From Bacteroidales bacterium (GTDB taxonomy: Bacteria; Bacteroidota; Bacteroidia; Bacteroidales; P3): a stretch of DNA of 64,000 nt. The stretch covers positions 102,582 through 166,581 of the forward strand of contig JAGAYN010000031.1 of NCBI GenBank assembly GCA_017940465.1, written 5' to 3'. A program made the position numbers and the translations under genes. Shown here in pieces: positions 54,461 through 61,569 of this stretch (position 1 is the first letter of the stretch; each line of letters opens with the position of its first letter). Under the pieces are notes generated by a model. That model was given only the letters and a program-made list of their open reading frames with translations. It was not told the origin of the DNA and searched no databases.

Positions 54461-55918
54461 TTACTTCAGCTGCTTCAGTATCTCGACGGTCTGGTTCCAG
54501 AACATCTCGACGGTCTTGATTTCGATCTTCTCGTCGGGGCTGTGGACGCCGCGCAGGGTGGGGCCGTAGCTGATCATGTCCATCTTGGGGTACTTCTCGC
54601 CGATGAGGCCGCACTCCAGTCCGGCATGGATAGCGCGGACAATCGGTTCCTTGCCGTACATCTTGCGGTACACATCGACGCCTACTTTCAGCACGCGGCT
54701 GTCGGGGTTGGGGGTCCAGCCGGGATAGCCGTCGCTGTGGGCCACGCGGGCGCCGGCCAGGCGGAAGGTGGCCTCGAGCTTGGCCGCGGCAGCCTGCTTG
54801 GCACTCTCCACGCTGCTGCGCTGGCTGGTGGCTATGCGGATAGTGCCCTTGTCCATCTTGATGCTGGCCAGGTTGGTGCTGGTTTCCACGAAGTTGTCTA
54901 TCTCGCGGCTCATGGCCAGCACACCGTGGGCGCAGGCGTAGACGACGTTGACCAGGCGCTCCTGGGACTCTTTGTCGATGACCTGCCGGGGCATGTCGGC
55001 CTCCTTGACGGCGAACGCCATGCCGGGCTCGGTGCTGCGGAACTCGAACTGCATGGCCTTACCCATCTTGGTGGCCATGGTCTTGAAGGCGCGGACGTTG
55101 TCCTCGGGCACCAGGACGAGGGCCTCGGCCTCGCGGGCGATGGCGTTGCGCAGGTTGCCGCCGTCGATGGTGGCCAGGCGCATGCCGTGCTTGTAGGTGC
55201 CCTCCCAGAGGATGCGGTTCAGCAGCTTGTTGGCGTTGGCACGGCCGCGGTTGATGTCGTCGCCGCTGTGGCCGCCGACAAGTCCGGAGACCTTGACGGT
55301 GAAGGCCTTGCAGCCCTTCGGAGCCGCAACAGTTTTGTAGTCCATCTCGGCCACGGTGTCGATGCCGCCGGCGCAGCCGATGCAGTATTCGCCTTCGTCC
55401 TCGTCGTCGAAGTTGAGCAATATCTCGCTCTTGAGCCAGCTGCGGCTGAGGCCGGCAGCGCCGGTGAGACCCGTCTCCTCGTCGACGGTGATGAGGGCTT
55501 CCAGGGCGGGATGCTGGAGCTTGTTGTCCTCGAGGATGGCGAGGATGGTGGCCACGCCGATGCCGTCGTCGGCGCCGAGGGTGGTGCCGTCGGCGGTGAG
55601 CCACTCACCGTCCAGCACAGGCTGGATGGGGTCCTTCATGAAGTCGAACTGCTTGTCCGAGTTCTTCTCGCAGACCATGTCCATGTGCGCCTGCAGGCAC
55701 ACCATGGGGCTCTTCTCGTAGCCCTTGGCGGCGGGCTTGCGGATGAGGACGTTGCCCAGCTTGTCGCTCTTGGTCTCCAGGCCGTGCTCCTTGCCCCAGT
55801 TGACAAGATAGGCGCTGATGCGCTCCTCGTGCTTCGACGGCCGCGGAATCTGCATGATTTCACCGAAATAGAACCAGACGCGCTCTGGCTTCAGCCCTTT
55901 CATGATGTCTTTCTTCAT
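54461..55918 (-). CDS. pepD: aminoacyl-histidine dipeptidase (PepD, M20)
   Basis: 485 residues. Zinc dipeptidase of the M20 family with a bacterial PepD/cytosol non-specific dipeptidase length. Metal and active-site motifs MVCLQAHMDMVCEKN, LGADDGIGVA and LITVDEETGLTGA, then LINFDDEDEG-like and SGLVGGHSGDDINRGRANA. It hydrolyses Xaa-His and other dipeptides in the cytoplasm. Single gene with its own promoter and terminator. Confidence 0.94.
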   Translation of the reverse strand: MKKDIMKGLKPERVWFYFGEIMQIPRPSKHEERISAYLVNWGKEHGLETKSDKLGNVLIRKPAAKGYEKSPMVCLQAHMDMVCEKNSDKQFDFMKDPIQPVLDGEWLTADGTTLGADDGIGVATILAILEDNKLQHPALEALITVDEETGLTGAAGLSRSWLKSEILLNFDDEDEGEYCIGCAGGIDTVAEMDYKTVAAPKGCKAFTVKVSGLVGGHSGDDINRGRANANKLLNRILWEGTYKHGMRLATIDGGNLRNAIAREAEALVLVPEDNVRAFKTMATKMGKAMQFEFRSTEPGMAFAVKEADMPRQVIDKESQERLVNVVYACAHGVLAMSREIDNFVETSTNLASIKMDKGTIRIATSQRSSVESAKQAAAAKLEATFRLAGARVAHSDGYPGWTPNPDSRVLKVGVDVYRKMYGKEPIVRAIHAGLECGLIGEKYPKMDMISYGPTLRGVHSPDEKIEIKTVEMFWNQTVEILKQLK

Positions 55919-55947
55919 AGGTATGTAGTTTTATTGATTTCCGACTG

Positions 55948-55955
55948 CAAAATTA
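55948..55955 (-). promoter_or_regulatory. -7 box for pepD
   Basis: TAATTTTG on the minus strand, 29 bases before the ATG, divergent from the toxin-antitoxin promoter. Confidence 0.6.
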
Positions 55956-55983
55956 CAAATTTTCGGGCAATTGGTAAAATATA

Positions 55984-56015
55984 TTTTGCAGAATGGAATA
56001 AATGTCGTATTTTTG
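55984..56015 (+). promoter_or_regulatory. promoter of the toxin-antitoxin pair
   Basis: TTTTG (55984-55988), 19 bases, TATTTTTG (56008-56015), start codon at 56048. Confidence 0.7.
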
Positions 56016-56047
56016 CAGTCGTGAATTAAACGAAAAAACACCGCAAT

Positions 56048-56293
56048 ATGGAATCAACCGCTATGCCGTCGGCTCAGCCGACAACGATATTCAACCCCAT
56101 ACAGCTGTACCTGCTCAGGCTGTTCTCGAAGATGGAATCCGAACACGAGCTTGAGGAGGTGCAGCAAGTGCTGTCCGACTACTACTTCAGCAAGGTAGAG
56201 AAACGCGCCGCCGAAATCAGTAAGAAGAAAGGCTGGACACAGACGACGCTCGACGCAATGGCCAACGAACATTTCCGCACCCCGTACAAATAG
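56048..56293 (+). CDS. probable antitoxin of a PIN toxin
   Basis: 81 residues; MESTAMPSAQPTTIFNPIQL, then a helical LEEVQQVLSDYYFSKVEKRA and a basic end. It has no DNA-binding fold I can recognise, but small helical proteins upstream of TIGR00305-type PIN genes are usually their antitoxins. Three bases separate it from the PIN gene. Confidence 0.7.
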   Translation: MESTAMPSAQPTTIFNPIQLYLLRLFSKMESEHELEEVQQVLSDYYFSKVEKRAAEISKKKGWTQTTLDAMANEHFRTPYK

Positions 56294-56296
56294 GCC

Positions 56297-56710
56297 ATGA
56301 AGATTGTCCTCGACACCAACTGCCTTATCCCGGTTCTTGTGCCCGGATCGTACGGCTACGACATCTGGCAGGCGTTCCGTCACGGCCGCTACACGCTGTG
56401 TGTGAGTACGGAAATATTGCTCGAATACGAGGAGATACTGATGCGCATGACCGACGACCGCGAGTTTACATCGCTTGTCATCGAGGCGATCTCCAATGCT
56501 CCAAACGTTGAGCGGATTACGCCCGTCTATCGTTTCAACCTCATCACGGCCGACCCCGACGACAATAAGTTCGTCGACTGTGCCATCACGGCCGGAGCAA
56601 CTTACATTGTGAGCAATGACCGCCACTTCGGCGAGCTCCGAAACTATGACTTCCCGAAAGTCGACGTGCGCACGCTCACCGAGTTTTTGAACATTGTGCG
56701 GAGCATGTAA
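56297..56710 (+). CDS. PIN-domain toxin (TIGR00305-like)
   Basis: 137 residues. The PIN fold acidic residues are present: LDTNCLIPVL (D6), the E in LLEYEEI, DNKFVDCAITAGA, and ATYIVSNDRHF. Such toxins are Mg-dependent RNases controlled by the adjacent antitoxin. GC content is near the window norm. It is followed by the promoter and ncRNA region. Confidence 0.85.
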   Translation: MKIVLDTNCLIPVLVPGSYGYDIWQAFRHGRYTLCVSTEILLEYEEILMRMTDDREFTSLVIEAISNAPNVERITPVYRFNLITADPDDNKFVDCAITAGATYIVSNDRHFGELRNYDFPKVDVRTLTEFLNIVRSM

Positions 56711-56754
56711 CAGTGCACAACAACTAGCTTTTTTAGCGGGCTGACGAAAAAAGA

Positions 56755-56786
56755 TTTTGTCAGTCCGATTTATTTTTGTATTTTTG
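56755..56786 (+). promoter_or_regulatory. promoter of the putative 6S-like RNA
   Basis: TTTTG (56755-56759), 19 bases, TATTTTTG (56779-56786). Predicted start near 56793. Confidence 0.72.
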
Positions 56787-56792
56787 CAGCCG

Positions 56793-56980
56793 ATTTCGAA
56801 AGGAAATCGTCGAAGCGTTATGCTTGCTTCTGCATGTAGGAATGTAGGAACCTCCCACGTATCGCAGAGTTTGTGTGACGGTTCGCGCTGTTTAGCGTGG
56901 GCTGAATTCACCCTCTCGATACAAGGTCTTTCCTACAACCTCTACATGAAGATGCGGTGCACAGGCCACGCTTCTTTTAT
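56793..56980 (+). ncRNA. structured RNA, possibly 6S-like
   Basis: A long irregular rod: closing stem GAAGCGT (56812-56818) with ACGCTTC (56968-56974), then CATGTA (56833-56838) with TACATG (56943-56948), then TGTAGGAA (56843-56850) with TTCCTACA (56930-56937), enclosing alternative inner stems (CCCACG/CGTGGG, GTATCG/CGATAC). A short hairpin CGATTTC/GAAATCG sits at the 5' end. Length, rod shape and an own promoter recall 6S RNA or the Bacteroidales-1 class. It may instead be the leader of the next gene. No strong terminator is visible. Confidence 0.5.
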
Positions 56981-57010
56981 GAACATATCAACTAAATTAA
57001 AAATAATATC

Positions 57011-57541
57011 ATGAGAAAAGTAAATGTTCTATTAGCAATTGTTGCAGTTGCTGCAATCAGTTCCAGTTGCGCCTCGACCTTCGAGAAAGTTAATCAGACT
57101 ATGGTTCGGGTACAAGAACCAGAAGTTGGTACCGTTGCGACTCCCATTGTGATGGAATTAGGTGAAATTCCACAACAAAAGATTACGGACACGACAATTA
57201 TTGACGTGGACAGCTATCGTTATCCGAGCAACCAGTCGTACCAAAGAATTACCCAGAACATGCTTATCGGTTTTAGAAAAGAAGCTCTTGAAAACGCAGT
57301 AATCAAACATGACTGTGATGTCATTGTCTATCCCTCATTCAGAATTTTCACTAGTGAGGATGGGAAGACGTGCTATGTAATTGTCTCTGGTTACCCTGCG
57401 AAATACAAAAGACTTCGTCCTGCGACAAAAGACGACCTTTGGATGCTCGAGTTTATGGGTAAGGGCGACAACTTCTTCATGAACAATGTAAGGTACGAGG
57501 AGGATACTGAAACAAAGGGAAGGGGATCATTAGGTCGATAA
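57011..57541 (+). CDS. lipoprotein of unknown function
   Basis: 176 residues. Lipobox SSSC (Cys about 20) after MRKVNVLLAIVAVAAIS. The mature part has no recognised family (TMVRVQEPEVGTVATPIVME, YQRITQNMLIGFRKEALENA, CDVIVYPSFRIF). AT-richer than most neighbours. It lies about 30 bases after the putative 6S-like RNA and could share its transcript. Confidence 0.65.
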   Translation: MRKVNVLLAIVAVAAISSSCASTFEKVNQTMVRVQEPEVGTVATPIVMELGEIPQQKITDTTIIDVDSYRYPSNQSYQRITQNMLIGFRKEALENAVIKHDCDVIVYPSFRIFTSEDGKTCYVIVSGYPAKYKRLRPATKDDLWMLEFMGKGDNFFMNNVRYEEDTETKGRGSLGR

Positions 57542-57581
57542 ATCGTGTAACGCCCTCCGCATATATGCGGGAAGCATTGTA

Positions 57582-57791
57582 AGTGCTGCAAAACGGTCTC
57601 GCATCGATGCGGGATGATGAAACAGTGCTGTAAATGCGTTTTGCAGCGATGCGAGGTCGTTTTTCAGTGCTCGGAATGCGTTTTGCAATGATGCGAAGTC
57701 GTTTTTCAGTCCGGAAATTGCCTCCGCATCGATGCGAAGTCAGTTTTCAGTGCTTCGACACGGTTTTGCAATGATGCGAGGCGATATTGCA
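57582..57791. repeat. five copies of an imperfect 42-bp tandem repeat
   Basis: Copies begin with AGTGCT or AGTCCG at 57582, 57624, 57666, 57708 and 57749 (42, 42, 42, 41 bases). Each ends in a TTTTGCA(A/G)(T/C)GATGCGA-type or GCATCGATGCGA core followed by a GTCGTTTTTC-like tail. There are no unique spacers, so it is not a CRISPR. The rest of 57542-57858 has no gene. Confidence 0.88.
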
Positions 57792-57858
57792 TGAAAACGA
57801 CGGAAGCGTGCCCCAATGCGTGGTGCGCTTCCGCTGTTGTTATGCCCTTATGCAGAGG

Positions 57859-59151
57859 TCAGACGCTTTTGGCGAGGCAGGCGTCGAGGGCGGCGGTGAT
57901 AGCGGCGCGGTCGAGGTGCTGTCCGATGAAGACGAGCTTCTGCATGCGGTCGCCGTAGGTGTCGTCCCAGTCGCGCAGGAGGTCGGGGTTGCGGCGCATG
58001 AAGTCCTGCAGCTTGCGGTCGGGCATGGTAGCGTACCACTGGCCGGTGTCGCGCAGGGAGACCTGGCTGCCGGCCTGCTCGAAGAGGTAGCAGGTGTCGG
58101 GCTCGGAGAGGAACCAGCAGATGCCTTTGGCGCGGATGATGCCTTTGGGCCAATTTCTTGCAACGAATTCGTCGAAGCGGCCGATGTTCATGGGCTCGCG
58201 GCGGTAGTAGACGAAGGTGGAGATGCCGTATTCCTCGGCTTCGCCCTCGTGGTGGTGGTGGTGGTGGTGATGATGGTGCTCGTGGTGGTGGTCGGAGTGG
58301 TCGGAGTGGTCGGAGTGCTCGGAGTGGTCGGAGTGGTCTGAGTGGTCGGAGTGGTCGGAGTGCTCGGAGTGGTCTGAGTGTTCGGAATGGTCGTCATCGT
58401 CGTCATCATCGTCGTCGTGGTGGCCTTCGATTTCATTAATCCAAGTTGCGGAGGTGGCCACGCGGTCGAAGTCGAAGAGGCCGGTGTGGAGGATGCGGTC
58501 GAAGTCGATGTCGCAGTAGTCGCAGTCGATGATTTCGGCCTTGGGCTGTATGGCGTGGATAATCTGGCGGATGCGCTCCAGCTCGTCGGGGCTGACCATG
58601 GAGGCCTTGTTGAGGAGGATGATGTTGCAGAACTCGATCTGCTGGATAACGAGGTTCTCGATGTCGTCCTCGGCCAGGCCGGGCTTGAGGAGGTTGTGGC
58701 CACTGCCGAACTCGTCCTTCATGCGCAGGGCGTCGACGACGGTGACGATGCTGTCCACCACCGGCACGCCGTCCACCACGTACTCCGGCCCCATGGTGGG
58801 GATGGAGCAGATGGTCTGCGCTATGGGCGCGGGCTCGCAGATGCCGCTGGCCTCGATGACGATGTAGTCGAAGCGGCGCTGCGACGTGATGTCGCGCAAC
58901 TGCTCCACGAGATCCATCTTCAGCGTACAGCAGATGCAGCCGTTCTGGAGGGCCACGAGGCTCTCCTCCTTCTGGCCCACGATGCCGCCCTTCTCGATGA
59001 GGTCGGCGTCGATGTTCACCTCGCCGATGTCGTTGACGATGACGGCAAAGCAGATGCCGCGCTTGTTGTTCAGCATGCGGTTGAGGAGGGTCGTCTTGCC
59101 GCTGCCGAGGTAGCCTGTGAGCAGCAGCACGGGGATGGTGTTTGTGTTCAT
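57859..59151 (-). CDS. CobW/ZNG1-type GTPase with a long His/Asp/Ser tract
   Basis: 430 residues. P-loop GYLGSGKTTLLNRML (13-27), the metal-binding NGCICCTLKMD with CxCC, then SKAD/NKxD region (ILLNKASMV), and a C-terminal CobW_C domain (RFDEFVARNWPKGIIRAKG). Between them lies a tract of roughly 60 residues made of Asp runs, HSD/HSE triplets and poly-His, likely a metal-storage or sensing arm. COG0523 proteins deliver Zn or other metals. The tract is encoded by 9-bp tandem repeats and may vary in length. Confidence 0.9.
   Translation of the reverse strand: MNTNTIPVLLLTGYLGSGKTTLLNRMLNNKRGICFAVIVNDIGEVNIDADLIEKGGIVGQKEESLVALQNGCICCTLKMDLVEQLRDITSQRRFDYIVIEASGICEPAPIAQTICSIPTMGPEYVVDGVPVVDSIVTVVDALRMKDEFGSGHNLLKPGLAEDDIENLVIQQIEFCNIILLNKASMVSPDELERIRQIIHAIQPKAEIIDCDYCDIDFDRILHTGLFDFDRVATSATWINEIEGHHDDDDDDDDDHSEHSDHSEHSDHSDHSDHSDHSEHSDHSDHSDHHHEHHHHHHHHHHEGEAEEYGISTFVYYRREPMNIGRFDEFVARNWPKGIIRAKGICWFLSEPDTCYLFEQAGSQVSLRDTGQWYATMPDRKLQDFMRRNPDLLRDWDDTYGDRMQKLVFIGQHLDRAAITAALDACLAKSV
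58248..58430. repeat. 9-bp tandem repeats inside the CobW-type gene
   Basis: On the coding strand, repeated CACTCCGAC/CACTCCGAG units (His-Ser-Asp/Glu) adjoin GAT/GAC and CAC runs. The unit shares the ACTCCGA core with repeats at 39324, 48287 and in purL. Confidence 0.85.
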
Positions 59152-59227
59152 ATTGTCATTTTTGTTGTTGCATTAGTATGGTTTCTCTGCATAAAACGTG
59201 CCAGGACGCGGCATGCGGAGGGCCGAA

Positions 59228-59683
59228 CTATTGCGCTCTCTGCGATTGCCGCTCGATGTCGAGTAGTTGTTTTTTGATGTGAAGGCCGTAGGCGTAGCCG
59301 CCAAGGCTGGTTTTGCCCACCACGCGGTGGCAGGGGACGAGGATGGCCACGGGGTTGCGGCCCACGGCCTGGCCCACCGCCTGCGCCGAGCGGCAGCCTG
59401 TGCGCCGCGCCAGCTCGCCGTAGCTGACGGTGCTTCCGTAGGGGATTTTCAGCAGTTCGTGCCACACCCGCCGTTGGAACCCCGTGCCGCGCAGGTCGAG
59501 GGGCGGAGACGCCGGCGGCTCATGGCCGGAGAAGTAGGTGTCGAGCCAGGCTTTGAGTGCATCGGCGGGGGATTGCGTCTGTGCGTCAGCCGGTGCGTCC
59601 ACAAAGCGCAGGGAGACCAATGCCTCGCCGTCGAAGGTGGCGGCAAGGGGGCCGAGGGGCGAGGGGTAGAGGGCGGGGCTCAC
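59228..59683 (-). CDS. ogt: methylated-DNA-protein-cysteine methyltransferase
   Basis: 151 residues from a GTG start whose GTGA overlaps the upstream gene's stop. The acceptor cysteine is in ILVPCHRVVG, preceded by RRVWHELLKIPYGSTVSYGE, the DNA-binding part. It removes O6-alkyl groups from guanine. A longer open frame upstream lacks family similarity and overlaps the small gene, so I reject it. Confidence 0.92.
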   Translation of the reverse strand: MSPALYPSPLGPLAATFDGEALVSLRFVDAPADAQTQSPADALKAWLDTYFSGHEPPASPPLDLRGTGFQRRVWHELLKIPYGSTVSYGELARRTGCRSAQAVGQAVGRNPVAILVPCHRVVGKTSLGGYAYGLHIKKQLLDIERQSQRAQ

Positions 59684-59910
59684 TTGTACTGGTTGATGTG
59701 GTGGTTTTTTTCGGACAGGGCCACCAGCGCGTTGAACTTCTCCAGGCGGTTGCTGTCCATCTTGCCGGCGTTGACCAACTTGCGGTTGTGTTTCCACCAC
59801 GTGTGGAGTTTGCGCTCTTCGGCGTAGTGCTTCGAGGGGTTGCGGTGGTTGGTCTCGATGAAGCGGAAATACTCCTGGTAGTGCGCTTTCCAAAGTTCGT
59901 CTTGTGTCAT
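59680..59910 (-). CDS. small helicase-associated-domain-like protein
   Basis: 76 residues. ELWKAHYQEYFRFIETNHRN followed by PSKHYAEERKLHTWWKHNRK and a Leu-rich end matches the helicase-associated (HA) repeat that occurs as small stand-alone Bacteroidota proteins. It probably binds DNA; role unknown. Stop overlaps the ogt start. Confidence 0.7.
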   Translation of the reverse strand: MTQDELWKAHYQEYFRFIETNHRNPSKHYAEERKLHTWWKHNRKLVNAGKMDSNRLEKFNALVALSEKNHHINQYK

Positions 59911-59965
59911 GGGTTGATTGCTATTCTTGTTCGGATTTGTTCAAAATCAGTGTTGCACGCCAAGG

Positions 59966-60259
59966 CTATGCCGGGTTCTTCGACAGGCCGCCCATGCGTT
60001 CGAGCACGTCGCGGTTGCGCTCCAGGAGGTCCCAGATGGCATCCTCGCCGAGCACGCCGCGCGCCAGCCCTTCGGGCAGCCGCTCGGCCTCGTCGTCGGC
60101 GCGGTCGGCGTGCCACTCTTCGCTGCCGAGGTATCGGTCCAGCGCCGCGATGTCCTCCTGCACGCGCCCATACGCCTCCAGCGCCTGCTCCATTTGCCCG
60201 ATTGCACACTCCGCCCTGTTGAGCCGTTGCTCCATCTCTGTGATTCGTTCTGCGTCCAT
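59966..60259 (-). CDS. DUF4298-like small protein
   Basis: 97 residues. Coiled N-terminal half (RITEMEQRLNRAECAIGQME, LEAYGRVQEDIAALDRYLGS) followed by EWHADRADDEAERLP and VLGEDAIWDLLERN, the usual layout of DUF4298. Cytoplasmic, function unknown. First gene of a leftward unit with the HA-like gene and ogt. Promoter box 64 bases upstream. Confidence 0.72.
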   Translation of the reverse strand: MDAERITEMEQRLNRAECAIGQMEQALEAYGRVQEDIAALDRYLGSEEWHADRADDEAERLPEGLARGVLGEDAIWDLLERNRDVLERMGGLSKNPA

Positions 60260-60323
60260 AGTGCCTTGATATCAGTTGGTTTATGGGGTTCCCCCGTGCC
60301 CTGCGTCGGGGCTGCGCGGTTTG

Positions 60324-60331
60324 CAAAGGTA
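60324..60331 (-). promoter_or_regulatory. -7 box for DUF4298-HA-ogt
   Basis: TACCTTTG on the minus strand, 64 bases before the DUF4298 ATG. Confidence 0.5.
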
Positions 60332-60397
60332 CGAAGAAAATCCGGATTGGCAAAATATATTGTCCGGGCGGTGCAGGCGTGCGTGGAGGCGGCCGTT

Positions 60398-61252
60398 TCA
60401 GGGCAGGAGCCAGCGGCCGGTTTTGTTGGAGCCTTGGCGCAGGATGAGGCCTTGGGCTTTGAGTCGCTGGAGGCGGCGCTTGACGGTGGCTTCGGAGATG
60501 CCGAGCAGGCGGGCGTAGCCGGCGTAGGGGAGCGTGGGGTCGCGGCGGAGGGCGTGGTAGAGGCGTAGGGTGGTGGTGTCGGCGAGGGTGGTTGTCGGGT
60601 CAGGGGCGGGCGGGTTTATCGGGTCTCGGGGAGGATTTATCGGGTCAGACAGGGTGTTTATCGGGTCAGTGTGGCCGACTGTGGGGGCGGAGGCTGAGAG
60701 GGTCAGGGGGAGGTATACGCTGTCGGAGGTGCGGAGGTTCTTGCCGCGGTGGAAGGCGTAGAGATGGAGGTCGCCGAAGCGTTGCCAGGAGGCGGGGATG
60801 CGGGCCGTGAGGTGGGCGGAGTCGGTGGCGGTGATGGTGACGCAACAGGCGCGGAGGGCGGGGCTGTAGGCGACGAGGATGAGTTCGACGGCAGCGGTGG
60901 CGTCGCGGTCGTCGGGGGCGGAGTGGGGCGGCTGGGGGTGGAGGGCGAGGGTCAGGGTACCGTCGGGGGCGAGGCTGGCGGCGGCGATGTCGGGGCGCGG
61001 CAGGGGGCCTTTGCTGATGACGAGGTGGGGGTAGTCGATGCCGAGGGCGGTGACGCAGGCGCGGTTCAGGTGCTTGAAGACGTCGAAGGTGGTGTGGCGC
61101 CGGCGCTCCGTGCGGCGGCGGAGGCTCTCTTTGTAGAGGCCGATAGCGTGGGCCTCCTTCAGGTCCGAGGAGAGGCGGGCGACGAGGCCGAAGCCTGTGC
61201 GGTGGGCCTGCTGGGCGGGGGTGCGTGGGTTGGCGGGGCTGGCGGTGGGCAT
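60398..61252 (-). CDS. DUF6266-like protein fused to a winged helix-turn-helix
   Basis: 284 residues. The first half (MPTASPANPRTPAQQAHRTG, VARLSSDLKEAHAIGL, DYPHLVISKGPL) aligns with the DUF6266 protein at 17894 from its residue 30 onward, so the SGK.GN..YY N-terminus is missing or starts elsewhere. After a Pro/Asp/Thr repeat linker (DPINTLSDPINPPRDPINPP) comes a winged HTH (TLRLYHALRRDPTLPYAGYA, GISEATVKRRLQRLKAQGLI). Very GC-rich. The fusion suggests a regulator; the linker is made of tandem DPIN units. Confidence 0.6.
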   Translation of the reverse strand: MPTASPANPRTPAQQAHRTGFGLVARLSSDLKEAHAIGLYKESLRRRTERRRHTTFDVFKHLNRACVTALGIDYPHLVISKGPLPRPDIAAASLAPDGTLTLALHPQPPHSAPDDRDATAAVELILVAYSPALRACCVTITATDSAHLTARIPASWQRFGDLHLYAFHRGKNLRTSDSVYLPLTLSASAPTVGHTDPINTLSDPINPPRDPINPPAPDPTTTLADTTTLRLYHALRRDPTLPYAGYARLLGISEATVKRRLQRLKAQGLILRQGSNKTGRWLLP

Positions 61253-61328
61253 GGGGTGTCGGTTTGGGGGTTGGTGGCGGTGTCGGGTCGGTGTTGTTCC
61301 GGGGTTGTCTGGGAGGAGTCTCGGAGGA

Positions 61329-61380
61329 ACGGCGGAGTTGATAGGGCGTTGATAGGGATTTGATAGAGTGTTGATAGAGT
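61329..61380. repeat. short tandem units upstream of the DUF6266-HTH gene
   Basis: Four variants of GTTGATAGGG / TTGATAGAGT in a row. Read in the gene's direction they give CTATCAAC-type units, like those before the gene at 17894. Confidence 0.7.
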
Positions 61381-61416
61381 TAATGTTGGCCGGATGGGTG
61401 GCCTCTGTCCAGTCTG

Positions 61417-61424
61417 CAAAGGTA
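61417..61424 (-). promoter_or_regulatory. -7 box for the DUF6266-HTH gene
   Basis: TACCTTTG on the minus strand, 165 bases before the ATG, with the tandem units in the leader. The rest of 61253-61569 holds the purL terminator and no gene. Confidence 0.5.
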
Positions 61425-61458
61425 CGAATAATATTCCATCCGGCAAGGAAACTGGGAG

Positions 61459-61497
61459 AAAAAAGGCAGGGAGACCTCTGTGGGTCGGTCTCCCTGC
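61459..61497 (-). terminator. terminator of purL
   Basis: On the minus strand GCAGGGAGACC pairs with GGTCTCCCTGC (arms 61466-61476 and 61487-61497), followed by CTTTTTT. Confidence 0.88.
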
Positions 61498-61569
61498 GGG
61501 GGGTGCCGTGGGGTGGCGACAGGCTGTTCCTGGCCGCCCCGGCGGGTCTGGGCGTCCGGCGCCCGTGGC

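Noticed and set aside
57582-57791. CRISPR array
   Set aside because: Copies are contiguous, imperfect and have no unique spacers; no cas genes nearby.
58248-58430. CRISPR or structural RNA in the CobW gene
   Set aside because: The 9-bp units are in frame and encode a His/Ser/Asp tract typical of metal-binding linkers.
59684-59893. Long N-terminal extension of Ogt
   Set aside because: It overlaps the small HA-like gene, has no family similarity and a GTG with overlapping stop fits normal Ogt length.
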